Shown: positions 1-10,400, counted from the first letter of the stretch. The stretch: DNA of 64,000 nucleotides from Diphasiastrum complanatum (GCA_029204225.1 CM055094.1:68284536-68348535), one strand, 5' to 3'. A program made the numbers and translations. Notes: generated by a model not told the origin, from the letters alone.

Positions 1-417
1 CTTATCCTTTTACTTACATGAGAATAAGATGACCACCTTATGTAAGTAATATCAAAATATAAATCTTGTGTTACATTTGTAACTCAAGTCATAGTTTATG
101 GGATGAGTAAGACAATCACTTTTACTCGCAACACAATTTTTTATTTCTTTCAAAATTTCATGAAGCTAGTCACTATTCTAACATGATTCTCACTTTGAGT
201 TCGTTAAGCGAGGTTGACTTAAACTTTGTGAACAATTTGGATCTTTTTAAAAATTCACTAATGGATTGTTCTACACGTCATATTTAAAAAACTACTCAAT
301 CTTCACATCAAATGCCTTTTGCTAAGCGATCTAGCATACCACTAGATTGTTATTTGTTAGAAGATCTAAGTCTAATCATCAACAATGATGAAGAGAGTGA
401 ATGATCAAGAACGTAAA
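1..417. other. unassigned intergenic DNA
   Basis: AT-rich sequence with stops in all frames. I recognise no gene, RNA or repeat family in it. Confidence 0.5.
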
Positions 418-472
418 ACACACACACGCACGCGCACGCATGCGCACGTTTTTTTTTTTTGTGAATGTTTTG
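418..472. repeat. CA/CG-type microsatellite with T run
   Basis: Alternating purine-pyrimidine tract (ACACAC then CGCACGCGCACGC) to about 460, followed by a run of more than ten T. Such tracts mutate by slippage. No coding role is visible. Confidence 0.8.
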
Positions 473-889
473 GATGCAAGTGTTTGAAGTCCTACGACCA
501 AGCCTTTTGTCATATGTGATTTACTTAGGAATGCGAGCTATTTAAAACATTTGCAACAAGAAATGGTTTGCACCAACAGAGTTGGCTCACATCAAGTCTT
601 TCGCAGATGGATTTTTGAAAATGTAGTGATTTTTGGTGATTTGAATGCATTAGAAATGTTATACATAAATAATTATTGATAAAAGAGAAAAAAATAGATT
701 GAATTGGAATTCATGAAAGTGTTGAAAAATCCAGAAAAGCCTTGAAAATCTATGTTCAATGCGTGAAAAGAGATGAAAATGAGTCAATTATCGAATGAAA
801 TTGCTTATAGTACCCTTGTCTCCTCAAAAGTGGTTTGCGAGTGATTTTACCCCTTCAAACTTGTTCAACTGATATGTATACTACTATAT

Positions 890-1095
890 TTTTGTGAAGC
901 TTGTGAAGCTTCAAAACCTACATTGGCAACTATAATGTGAGCATCTCATGTCACACAAATGGTCACACTAGATTGATCAGCTAATCTGATGGTAAATAAC
1001 AACGGGGACATATCTTGAAGGTTCCATGCTCGATACAATGCAAACAAAATGATGTTCATTCTAGATTCACCATCAATTATGACAAATTCCTTCAC
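890..1095 (-). pseudogene. decayed gypsy-type aspartic protease fragment
   Basis: Read on the minus strand, one frame gives residues resembling the retropepsin of plant Ty3/gypsy elements: an IIDGES segment where IDGGSGVN is expected, then LYRAWNL, then IRLADQ, then a stretch ending VANVGFEA. In this family the D-(T/S/G)-G residue is the catalytic aspartate of the protease that cuts the Gag-Pol polyprotein. The reading contains a stop and no flanking gag or RT is recognisable. It is recognised only by resemblance of short motifs, so it remains a weak call. The 417 bases between the microsatellite and this fragment hold nothing I recognise. Confidence 0.35.
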
Positions 1096-1994
1096 AAAGT
1101 TCTTATGCTTTATAGATTATATGATGTTTGAAGCATAAGTTTTCTATTGAATGTCTATAATATGCACCTATTGGGCTTCTTCCTCTACCTCACACCTTTG
1201 GATGGATCAAGGCGAACGTTTCAAGATTTCTAGCCCATATTATAGGATCATTCGAGAGGAACACAACATGGCACGTAAAAGTGTTACCACTTCACTCAAT
1301 AGAAGACCTTGGAATTTTTTGCTATTGGTCCTACATAGGAATTACGGGTATTACCTGGTATAATTTATTGGTATTACCTTTTATTATTGGTATCTTGGTG
1401 TTGTGTATGAATCTCAAGTATGGCATTATTTGGTGTTGGGTTGATTTGTTTTCCTGTGAGAATTAGTCCATGAGTTGTTATGGAATCAAGTCCTATGACA
1501 ACATGGTCCTACATTCATTGGTAATTTGGCTTGCTCCAATTCTATCCGCTTTTTAATTATTTTGAAGTTATCTTTCTCGGCCGTAGGGCTAGGATATTCT
1601 CCTATCTATAATGAACTTGAGAAACTTTCCACTTGCTCCTTGGTGGAATTCTAGGGGTGGTTCCAATGCATGTCTCTTATGGGCTTGAGTCTGATTAGTT
1701 TTGGAATTAAGTATGTTTTGAGATTCCAGAGAATTATGATTGACGAATCATAAGAATCTAATTATTTGTGATTGGCGGATCATAAATGGATACTTAATCT
1801 GTGGATAATTAGGAAATGTGTTGATTTTTAAGTATGTTGAGTAATTCCTAGTCTATCAAATGAGTTGAGTGTTCATATCAACATTTTGAAAGTCTAAATC
1901 TCTTTACTCCAGTATTTTATTGAGTCCTATGGATTTCACAGACATTTCTTGTTAAGTAAATTGTTATGACTTATGGAGAGTTTCACTTATTTTA
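1096..1994. other. unassigned intergenic DNA
   Basis: AT-rich DNA with two short overlapping plus-strand frames of 61 and 70 codons that show no domain, and a repeated GACGAATCATAA / GGCGGATCATAA phrase near 1740-1790. I see no supported gene. Confidence 0.4.
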
Positions 1995-2350
1995 GTGGAT
2001 TGTATTCTACTACAGATTGTAGTCCATATGGGTGTTTGTGTACGAGTTCAATCTACCATGCAAGGGGCCGCTACATCTCACGCGGCTCTAGAAAAGGAGC
2101 GAGATTATAATCATCGTGCACCCGGTGAAAATTTCATCCCCTTTGCCTTGGAAACATATGGTTCTCTACACAAAAAATTTAATGATTTTTTATCTTTATG
2201 TGCGGAGTTTATGGTGAAATGCCAAGGACAAACCATTACCTTACCATCCGTCATGTTTCTTTTTACCGTTAGTGTATTTCTATTGCCTTCCAACGTTCAC
2301 AGGCCCTTTTAATTCTTCGACGGGCTCAGTTTGTAGGAGCGGTTGCTTCT
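1995..2350 (+). pseudogene. C-terminal tail of a plant reverse-transcriptase element
   Basis: The plus frame contains a segment typical of the region after reverse transcriptase in plant non-LTR-type polyproteins: an alanine-rich part (GAATSHAALEKE), then FIPFALETYGSLH, then after a frameshift near 2275 SIAFQRSQALLILRRAQ and FVGAV. Family members share a block of the form P(F/L)A(I/L)ETYG followed by an S(I/V)ALQRAQA helix. Only this tail is present; no RT palm motif is seen upstream. The 105-codon open frame ends at 2312, short of the conserved helix, so the gene is broken. A LINE-like origin is inferred from remembered family motifs. Confidence 0.45.
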
Positions 2351-2378
2351 TGCATTACCTATTTTAGTTATTGATTTA

Positions 2379-3433
2379 TATCATTCGACAATAGTCGATG
2401 TCTAGTTTAGATAAGAGATGAATACTCTTTATCCATAGCTTCTTTCCAGAGATCGGAATTGGGCTGACTGAGTGTCTCTTCAACAGTCGTCGGCTCTTGA
2501 ACAAGGTAAGTTGTAGACTCGTCGATGTACTTGATAGGTGGTATGCTTTGTCTTGTCGATCTTCTGGGTGATCTTCGAATTGATAATCTTCATCATGTTG
2601 TAGTTGCTGAACTGCAACATCATCATCTTTGGATTTGTTGTTGATAAGTTGTTCGTCGGGAGTAGACAAGCTTGGATCTTTAAAAAGAATAGTCGACTTT
2701 GGAACTAAAGAGTTCAATATTTCGGGAGAGTCTGATAGTTCGGCTATATGAGCTTTGCCCTTACCTTTGAGGTCGATAAACTGATCTTCGATGAATATGA
2801 CATCCCGACTAGTGAATATCTTCGACTCAACAGGATCATACAACTTATAAGCTTTATTTGAAGTAGTGTAGCTGATGAAAATCAGTTTGATAATCTGGAA
2901 GTCGAGCTTCTTCCTAAGATCATGTGGAATTTGCGCATAAGGGATACATCCAAAAACTCGTAAGTTTGATAGAGAAGGTTTGGAGCCTGTCCAAACTTTG
3001 TATGGTGTTTTGTCCTAGAGACCTTTAGTAGGACATCTGTTATGAATATGAGCTACAGTTTAAACTGCTTCAGCCCAGAAGGACTTTGGAAGTGTTGCAT
3101 GTGATAAAATGCACTTTGCCAATTCGACTAAGTTTATATTCTTTTCTCTCAACAAGACCATTCGACTGAGGCGAATAGGAGATAATGTATTGTTGCTCAA
3201 TGTCATTGCTAAGGCAATACTCCTTGAATTCAGTAGAGATGTATTCTCCCCAATCGTCGGATCTCAGTGCTTTAATTCTTTTATCAGTTTGGTTTTCTGC
3301 ATGCTCTTTGAATTGTCGAAACTTGTTGAAAGCCTCCGAATTTGCTTAATGAAATAAACAATTGTTCTTCTCAAATATTCGTCACTGAAGGTGATAAAAT
3401 AATTTGCATCAAGCAACGACAAAGTTTGCATTG
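2379..3433 (-). pseudogene. copia integrase/RT-start fragment, copy 1
   Basis: Minus-strand remnant of Ty1/copia pol. Going 5' to 3' (3433 down to 2379) it reads the integrase core with QSNGLVERKN (third catalytic acidic residue) and the LPKSFWAEAV helix, then the linker with SKIFTSRDVIF, an acidic low-complexity stretch (2376-2843 holds a 155-codon frame), and, after a frameshift near 2510, the start of reverse transcriptase (SDLWKEAMDKEYSSLI). Everything before the integrase core and after the RT start is missing. It is nearly identical to 10893-11913. The left end, 2379, is an abrupt homology boundary. It cannot make an active enzyme. Confidence 0.85.
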
Positions 3434-3452
3434 GACCATCCCATCATTTTAA

Positions 3453-4160
3453 ATAAAAGCAGGGATATTATTATATCGTAGAGGGCCTTTCGGTACTCGA
3501 GATTGTTGGTCATGCCGAGATTTAATTCTATGTCAAGGCCACTTTGTGACTAATAACCTTGAGAGGACCCATACACTCTAATTGAGACATATGGAGTAGT
3601 GCATGTAAGGGGGAGTGTTGGAGTTTAATCTTGCTCCTACTCACCTAATTTTATCTTTAGAGAACTTCTATCCACTGTACATACTCGCTTCTTATAACAA
3701 CCTGCAAAAACGAACTGTTATTCATGACAATTTGCAGTTTTACATGCATATTCGAACCGTCTATAGAAATATACGGATATTAGCAAAACGTCGACATGAT
3801 TCGACTCCGACATTCAATTCGAGTGCTAGTCAGACAACTATCATCGACTATCGACTATCGACTATCAAAGGACATTCAACAATTTCACTGTTGACTATTG
3901 TCGACCATAATCATGGCACCACTCGAAATGAACCATTTCCTCTGCCAAATCCAATATAGACTACGTCACTTCGATCATGCTAATGTATGCAGACACTTAT
4001 CATTGTCCGATTATTGATTACAGTTTAAAATGTAGAAAGTATTGATTAGATTAGTCTATTTAGTAAAAACTCACTTATAGTTAAATACATGGATTACAAG
4101 AACTGATTAGACGATAAACTCTATTATTTTGTATATATGTATGTACACACACGCATGCAC
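3453..4160 (+). mobile_element. PPT plus LTR-like fragment, copy 1
   Basis: About 700 bp shared with 14567-15250. It contains a copia-style polypurine tract AAGGGGGAG (3607-3615) followed directly by TGTTGGAGTTTAATC, the usual layout of a 3' LTR start on the plus strand. Downstream is a TATCGAC tandem (three units at about 3843-3866, against two in the other copy). A 114-codon frame at 3615-3959 lies inside it and is probably incidental. The LTR end is not defined because the homology runs into a CA/CG tract at about 4140-4176. No RNase H coding is seen before the PPT. Confidence 0.55.
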
Positions 4161-4178
4161 GCACGCACACACGCAAGG
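4137..4178. repeat. short CA/CG microsatellite
   Basis: ACACACACGCATGCACGC-type tract, the eroded counterpart of the long CA tract at 15251-15378. It marks the right limit of the duplicated block. Confidence 0.75.
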
Positions 4179-4338
4179 GGGTCAAAATCACTGAACATAT
4201 CCATAAATAACTGTGTGTTGGGTCTGGTGGCTTCAGTGTGCGGGGGTGAGGCGGCCTGGGCAGCTGTGATGGGAACGGTAGGCCTAATGGTCACATACTG
4301 TCCTTGTATGGGAGCAGAGGCGAGGGAAGCATCAGAGA

Positions 4339-5154
4339 CTAGGGGGATGGGAAGTTCAGTGCGAACAGCAGCGGGGGTGGAAGAGCAGCTAACGAGGTAT
4401 GCCTAGTGCGATGGCGTGACGCGGAAGGCGAGTCGGGAATTACGATCTCGCTGTGTGGACGACGACGACTATGAGAGCTTGAGGCCTGATGGGATGATTC
4501 TACTAGTGCTTCTTCGTAAACCGAAAGCACATAATCCAGGTTGAAGCCATGGATTCTGTTTTCTAAGTGAGAAGCGGCTAAGAGGGACAATAAAGAGCCA
4601 ACAATGAACTGCTGCTTAGTATTGGCCTTAATAGCTCGCTTGAGCTCACCGGAAACAGTCTTGAACCAATTATATGGTTCAAGAGGGGCTTTGGCCAACC
4701 AACTTAGTGTGGGATTCCACTATCCTGTGAAGGATTTGAGATGTGATGCGGTCTTTCCTGAGTTGCCAACCATCAGGAAATTATTCAATAGCTGGGCAGC
4801 TGCATGGATGGAAGGCTCAGTGATGGCTTCCAAAAGGTAGCCATCATTGGTCCAATGCAAATCGTTGGTGAGGTCAATAAACGGCTTGATGGCCTGTTTG
4901 GCGTGCTTGTGATTGGGTGAGGCCTGCGTACCAGATGATATTCCTATAGCTGCAGGTGCGGCCTCAATGACGCGCACTTTGTGTGTGGCTCCCTGGAAAG
5001 TGATATAGAATTTGGATTTCTCTTCCTTCCACACATTGAAGGCAAGAGTGATGAAATCCATATTGATGCGACTTAAAAAGGCTCTCTCATAAATACCCAT
5101 TGCAGTGAGCAGAGGCTCCGCAAGGGTCATCCACTGAGTGACCATGATGTCCAT
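4339..5154 (-). pseudogene. extra ORF 3' of gypsy integrase, function unknown
   Basis: The minus frame is open from 5154 to 4339 except for one in-frame TAG at 4720-4722, giving 144 plus about 125 codons. The first part is mostly helical and neutral (QWMTLAEPLL, FNVWKEEKSKFYITF). The second part continues with WFKTVSGELKRAIKANTKQQF and ends in a serine/arginine-rich, proline-rich tail. There is no signal peptide, membrane segment or zinc motif. It lies downstream of the integrase tail at 6055-6498 on the same strand, where some plant gypsy elements carry an additional ORF, so I infer it belonged to that element. I do not recognise the family. It could instead be a captured host fragment. Confidence 0.45.
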
Positions 5155-6054
5155 TGCAGATGGGACATCACGATGGATAGTATAGCGCGAAAATCAGAAA
5201 GGAATTATAAACGCGTGAAAGTGTATCAGAAGGCAATGCAGAAAATTTGGAAGGCTTTGGTCGCAAGAAAAATTCGCAAGAGCTTCACTAGCACAAGTGA
5301 GGAATGAATCGAATTTGGCCAACTTATAGGTGAATTTGGTGGGTCCATTACACTGAATAGTAGTTTGGCTGATCAGTTCTGAACAAAAATGTGCAAGCAT
5401 GTGCACTACTGTAAAAATAGGATATAAAAATCTCGGCGAAGGTTTCTAGGGATCTGAACCTATCAAACGAACGTTTTTCAGGGCTGGCAAAGGATGAACC
5501 TTCACCCAAGAGGGTCCTTCGCCCAGGTACTGTCATAAATGCATTTTTTTCACAATCTGAACCTATGGACAACCTAATTTTGACATTTTAACATCATCTA
5601 GCAGGTCGACGAAGGTTCATAATGAGGTTAAGATGCTTGGCGAAGGTTCCCAAAATGGCATATCACTGAACATTCACCTGTCTCAAAAATTGGATTTTCT
5701 CTTGTCAGGAACCTTCGCCCACCTCAATCTAGATAAATCAAGGGTTGATGTATAGTCTGAGAGCTCAACGAAGGTTTCTGATACTGTATTGGCCAAATCT
5801 GTCCAAAACAGTGATTTTCTAAGTCAATGTCCATCAAAAATACTGTGCTTCCTTTTCTTTATGCTAATGACTTTCCGACTTTTGCTCATCAGTCTTTCCT
5901 TATTTTTTTGCTTTTCTTTTTGTTTGTTTGTTTTTTATTTATTGTCTTTTTCTAAAAAACTCAGCAAATTAAATACTGAAAACAAAAAATTGAAAAACAA
6001 ATAAAATTAAAAATAATATTGCGATCAGGCTTGTTGAACTGGCAGAGCAGGTTG
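5155..6054 (-). other. non-coding 3' part of gypsy element with GGCGAAGGTT motifs
   Basis: No convincing gene. Between 5435 and 5778 the core CGAAGGTT or its complement AACCTTCG recurs (5435, about 5496, 5514, 5608, 5640, 5710, 5769), and the same motif recurs at 7846-8484 on the other side of the coding part. The stretch 5880-6010 is T/A-rich. Short frames here (60-98 codons) show no domain. Confidence 0.5.
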
Positions 6055-6498
6055 TCAAAACTTGCGTAATCGGCTGCCATTTATCGGAGTATCAAATTGT
6101 TTTCCATCCAAGTGCTCAAGAATTACTGCGCCATAGTTCAGAATTTCTTTCACTTTATACGGGCCTTCCTCGGTAAACTTCAACTTACCCTTGATAAGCT
6201 TGGTTTGTACGTCAATGCAAGATCCTTTCTTGTGCAAATGACGATCGTGCCATGCCTTGCGGCGGGCTTTCTCTGCTGCTAAGGCATGAACTGCCATCAA
6301 TCGGGTTTCACATAATTTGTGCAACGCTTCATGACGAAGTTGTAAGGACATATTATCATTTAATCGTTATGTTGTTGCTATGCGTAAAGATGGGATTAAA
6401 AATTCAATTGGCATAACAACATCTTGACCATAAACCAGTTGAAAAGGTGTTTGATTTGTACTATTTTTGTAAGCGGTTCTGAATGCCCCTGGTTCCAT
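6055..6498 (-). pseudogene. gypsy integrase C-terminal region
   Basis: Minus-strand remnant of a Ty3/gypsy integrase. It begins abruptly at 6498 with AFRTAYKNSTNQTPFQLVYG, the end of the catalytic fold, followed by MPIEFLIPSL, the LRHEALHKL helix, RRKAWHDRHL, and the small C-terminal domain ending GPYKVKEIL...TPINGSRLRKF. There is one frameshift between 6367 and 6351. The zinc-binding and D,D,E parts are absent, as are protease, RT and RNase H, because the piece is fused directly to Gag at 6498. It therefore lacks catalytic residues. Confidence 0.85.
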
Positions 6499-7586
6499 CA
6501 AATTGGCAGGAGGAGCGGAGTGTTTTGGTGGGGCAGGCAAAGCTAGAAGTTCCGGGTATCCAAGAGTAGATTGTCGTAGTCTTGCTGCTGGATTTTCTCC
6601 ATACTGTGGATCTCGATATCCCATCTGGGCATACCGTTGCTAAATTATCTGAGGGTTGAAGTTGCAAAAAGCAGTCTCATGGTCAGGTGAATTACACAGA
6701 TGGCAAACACTGGTTTCCATTCGTTTTTTCAATTGCGGACACTCGTTCACTGTGTGATTTCCTGTACAAATAGAACACCAGATATTTTCCCTGGTAGAAA
6801 AGTCTTTGCAAACTTCTCAGGTTCCTTGTTTGCTTCTCCATGAAAATTTTCCGATGCTTTGATATTCTCATCAATCTGCAACTGCAACTTTTCCATCTGT
6901 TTCTGTTGGGTCTTCCCAAGATTCTCAAACTCATTGAGCATCATTTTTGCAGTAGCATTGGCATTCGTTGATGCAATAGTGGTGGATGTCGTAGTAGTCT
7001 GCCTTGCTGTATAAGGCAACATACTGACATTCGGCTCATCATCTGAATCTTCATCCTCCTCCCGAATTGCATCGTCCATAGCATTTTGCAAAAGTGCGTA
7101 CTCATTATGGTGTTTCAGCTGACGTCTGGTCCGTTTAGGTAGACCTGACAAAAACCACATGATCATGGCATTTTCATTAATCAGCTCAGGTTCGCATTCA
7201 GATCTAAGACGTTTCACCCTTTCGATGTAATCTTGAACCATTTCCCGCTTTCCCATTTCAGTTTTACCTGAAAGTAGGAAAGGGTCTTCCATAAACTTCT
7301 GCGGTTTGAACTGTGTGATAAGGGCTCGTTTAACAACCTCCCAATCTGTACGCTCAGTTTCATCTTGGTTACAGTAACAATCTTGTGCTGCGCCTGTTAA
7401 GGCCATAGGAAACAATTTAAGTTTATCTTGAGGATAAATCTCACCATAGACCTCACAGGATTCAGCATAGATCTGAAGAAATCTAACTGGATATGTTAAT
7501 CCATTATATTTGGGTAGATCCAATCAGGGTGCTCTTCTAACAATAATTGGATTGACCTCCTGTGGAGCAGCACCAGGGGCAGCCAT
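6499..7586 (-). pseudogene. gypsy Gag with two zinc knuckles
   Basis: Minus-strand gag of a Ty3/gypsy element, the capsid/nucleocapsid protein that packages element RNA. The ATG at 7586 starts MAAPGAAPQEVNP; an in-frame TGA lies at 7524-7526; then a 258-codon frame holds the Retrotrans_gag fold (YPVRFLQIYAESCEVYG, DWEVVKRALITQFKP, YIERVKRLRSECEPELIN, MIMWFLSGLPKRTRRQL) and an acidic linker. After a frameshift near 6780 come two CCHC knuckles, CSICTGNHTVNEC and CHLCNSPDHETAFC (both CX2CX4HX4C), then a TAG just before MGYRDPQYG. At 6498 the reading passes straight into integrase. It is broken by at least two stops and one frameshift. Confidence 0.88.
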
Positions 7587-8800
7587 ATTTACAAATATAG
7601 ATCAAATAGATAATGAGATTGGATCTAGATTTTTCTAAAAAACTATCTCAGATTAGATCTGCTAGATCTATTCTACTTTTCAAGAATCTGATTCTATACG
7701 ATCAAAAACTTTCCGAAATTCGATCAATCGATACTTCTCAAAAAATGATAAATCTCTCAGAATCCAATTCAGAATATATCAGATTTGATCCAAATTTTGA
7801 CAGAGACTTGATCTGGAAAATCAAAAACTAAAAATAGGACTGGCGAAGGTTCACTAGGCGAAGGTTGGCTTAGCGAAGTTTAAACAGTGCTATGTTGGAA
7901 AAAAAAAACTCTCTAAAAACTTTTCTGGCAATTTCTTGAAAAATAACCTTTGTCGACTTCTCAGATGGAAGATCTGACACAAATAAATCTATGGAAACCC
8001 GAACGAAGGTTTCTGACACAAGGAAATTCAGTTTCTGTAATCTGGCGAGGGTAAAAATCAAGTTTTTTTGTGATTTGATCAAGAAGAATCTTTGCCGAAT
8101 TCAAAAAATACTATTTTTTTATAAATAAAATGTTCTGGAAACTCGGCGAAGGTTTTGGCGAAAGATCAAGAGTAATACTGGTAATTTTGCAAAAAAGTGA
8201 CTTTTTTGACAAAAATATGACAATATGACAACTGATCCTCTGATATTCTTTCTATTTTTGGTATTATTCTTCGTCGACCTGGCAGTAGATACATCTGAAT
8301 CACATCTTAGCACAGTAAATCGGGCGAAGGTTCTTTTTCTGTATTTTTTAGGGTTTTGATAATTTTTAGTATTTTTTGGCGGTTTTTCTGATGTTGCTAG
8401 AAATTTGCTGGGAATCAATCTTCGCCCTTCAAACTGAAGGTTTTGTAAACAAAACCAAAGGTGTTTGCAACTTGACGAAGGTTTATTAAAAGAGGGTAAA
8501 AAGTTCTGAGCTTTGATGACGCTTTTTGCCTCTTTTTGACCAAATCTGACAGATTTGACCGATTTTTGTTATTTTCTCTGATATCTCAGATCCAAATGGA
8601 TGTTAAGATTGGTGATCTAAATAAATTTCCCTGTTTAATAATCATATTAGATTTCAAACAAGCAAATCCACTCAAATCAAGCAAAATCAATCCCAAACTA
8701 ACCCTAAAATGCAGATCTAACACTATTCATGCCACGACAAGATGCCTAATGCAAACTAACCATCAACCAAACATGCTGCAAACTGAAAAATTGGCGTAAC
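7587..8800 (-). other. gypsy 5' leader with repeated GGCGAAGGTT motif
   Basis: Non-coding leader between PBS and gag. The plus strand shows GGCGAAGGTT-like motifs at 7845, 7858, about 8004, 8146, 8323 and 8475, plus partial or complementary forms near 8156 and 8431. Short frames (7613-7831, 7870-8082, 8119-8418, 8536-8799) have no domain and low-complexity composition. Role unknown; it might hold packaging signals, but nothing in the sequence proves this. Confidence 0.55.
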
Positions 8801-8818
8801 TCCCCGACAACGGCGCCA
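8801..8818 (-). other. primer binding site, tRNA-Asp type
   Basis: On the minus strand it reads TGGCGCCGTTGTCGGGGA, the primer site typical of plant Athila/Tat-like gypsy elements, normally ascribed to tRNA-Asp. It sits five bases inside the LTR end at 8823, the usual spacing for this group. Confidence 0.88.
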
Positions 8819-8822
8819 AAAT

Positions 8823-9566
8823 TGTAGTGGATTTCTCTCCTTGCCTAACTTGAATCCAAGATCTAGTCAATCTAGCATCAAAGAGACGGAGTTAGTTGGC
8901 ACGTGGAGGTTCGTTCCCATGGGAGCGATAGTATAGTTTAGATTTCAACATGAATGGAGGATCTAACACTAACATCCATTAACACTAAGCATTAAAACTA
9001 CATCCATTAACCCTAAATCCACAACAATGATAGAAACTTACTCTTCTCTCTCTCCTTTTCTCTCTCACAAAAAGCATAAGAAATAGCAATCCCAATAATG
9101 ATCAAATCCAACAATTAGCAAATACAAAGGAAGCATGAGAAATAGAGGAAAACAGAGGAAGAGCAAGGACATTCATCAATCCATTTCTAAAGAGAACCAA
9201 TCTGCTTTTATTGAAATAGGAAAATGAACATCAGGAGCAACTCGAGTTGGTCCCTTTTTATAGTAGAGAGGAGGACACTGGCCTCTGAATCCTATTGGTC
9301 CAGTCTTGCCTCTCTTTTTATTTAAATTCAAAAAAGTGTGGGAACCATCAAAATTGGAGGGAAACCCAACTTTATTCACTAATTTGACATTTAGGCCCTG
9401 CGACATTAAAAGTCCCACAAAAAGGCCTAAAGTCCTTTATTAACTTTGAACTAATCAATCAAATAACTATGTGATCATCGGGTTGGACTTACACACGCAG
9501 GGTGCCAAATCCCTCCACTTATTAACTAGGGTTAGGGTTGCCTTGGGATCCGCAAACCCTCCAACA
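8823..9566 (-). repeat. gypsy 5' LTR (744 bp)
   Basis: On the minus strand the LTR starts TGTTGGAGGGTTTGCGG at 9566 and ends ...CCACTACA at 8823, just before the PBS. Ends are TG...CA. It would have driven transcription of the minus-strand element. No partner LTR was found down to 4180, so the 3' end is lost. The 80-codon frame at 9176-9418 is incidental. The short AGGGTTAGGGTT near 9527 is part of this LTR, not telomere. Confidence 0.82.
9257..9268 (-). promoter_or_regulatory. TATA box of gypsy LTR
   Basis: The minus strand reads ACTATAAAAAGGGA in the middle of the LTR, a good plant TATA box. It is the likely core promoter of the element. The transcription start was not determined. Confidence 0.55.
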
Positions 9567-10082
9567 ATCTAAGATGTATGAAGATGAGGATGCTAAGAAG
9601 ATAGACACATGCAGTGGGAAAGATGGTACAGTGAGGATACCTCTTGATGACGATCCATTTATTGACTTTCCTAGTGATGGACATGAGGACACACCTCATG
9701 ATACTACTACTCAACCTCAAGAGACAGGTTGGAGAGGTAGAGATAAGCCTTTTGGTGCAAGAAGGATTGAAGTTGCAGGTGACAAACGTAAGGAGAAAGA
9801 TGTACCGTGGGATACATTTTCACCAAGAAGCCGATCACCTGACAACAGGAAGCTCCCTAAGTGGTTTGAGAGATTGATGGAGAGCCACAACATGGATGAC
9901 TTTCCAAGATCATCTAGCCAGGGAGAGCTATGAAAATCAATAAGAGAGAAGACACAACTTGAAAGGTATGGAGCAAATTATGCTCTCTTATCTAGCATTA
10001 TTCAAAGCAAAGAACCTTCGACTTATGTTGAAGCGAAGGATGATGACATTTGGGTCCAGGCCATGGAAGAGGAGATGGAGTC
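9567..10082 (+). pseudogene. copia integrase-RT linker fragment
   Basis: Plus-strand fragment. The frame from 9567 to 9933 is hydrophilic and acidic, as in copia linkers after integrase (IDFPSDGHEDTPHD, LPKWFERLMESHNM). Past a TGA at 9931-9933 the same frame reads YGANYALLSSIIQSKEPSTY and WVQAMEEEMES, the standard start of copia reverse transcriptase. It stops at 10082, where the sequence switches strand. The first codons of the open frame (9538-9566) lie in the neighbouring gypsy LTR and are not part of it. Confidence 0.75.
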
Positions 10083-10400
10083 AGGTTGATCCATGAACAC
10101 CTCTTCTTCTAACTCACCATTTAGAAAAGCAGATTTTACCTCCATCTGATGCAAAGGCCAACCAAAATGTGAAGCTAAAACAACAAGTAGACGTAGAGTA
10201 TTCCACTTGCATATTGGCACAAAGGTCTCCTCATAGTCGATCCCTTTACTTTGTGCATACCCTTTGATCACCAATCTTGCTTTGTGCTTTGCTATACTTC
10301 CATCTGCATGGTACTTAGTCCTGTATACCCATTTACAACCAATGGATTTCTTGCCAACTGGTGGTTCCACTAACTCCCATGTGCTATGCTTAGCAATAAA
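10083..10400 (-). pseudogene. copia RT fragment, inverted relative to its neighbour
   Basis: On the minus strand this reads the first third of copia reverse transcriptase: HSTWELVEPPVGKKSIGCKW, HKARLVIKGYAQSKGIDYEE, then LASHFGWPLHQMEVKSAFLN and EEEVFMDQP. This is exactly what should follow the plus-strand WVQAMEEEMES ending at 10082, but it is on the opposite strand. D in QMEVKSAFLN has become E (QMDVK is usual), removing the first catalytic aspartate. The YVDD part is absent. Confidence 0.85.

Larger units (their letters stand above)
4339..9566 (-). mobile_element. Athila/Tat-type gypsy element, internally deleted
   Basis: Order on the minus strand: LTR (9566-8823), PBS, leader, gag, integrase tail, spacer, extra ORF. 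Protease, RT, RNase H and the integrase catalytic core are missing by a deletion at 6498, and the 3' LTR is missing. It could not move by itself. The assignment to the Athila/Tat side of gypsy rests on the PBS and the Gag type. The left boundary is uncertain; it may run to the duplicated block's edge at about 4180. Confidence 0.7.

Noticed and set aside
1151-1466. Overlapping 61- and 70-codon ORFs
   Set aside because: No domain, composition like surrounding AT-rich DNA.
3615-3959. 114-codon ORF found again at 14729
   Set aside because: It starts inside the PPT/LTR junction, and the duplicate copy has a frame change from a 7-bp repeat difference, so it is LTR sequence rather than a gene.
9521-9540. 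Telomere-like AGGGTTAGGGTT
   Set aside because: Under two units, inside a defined gypsy LTR; no telomeric array.
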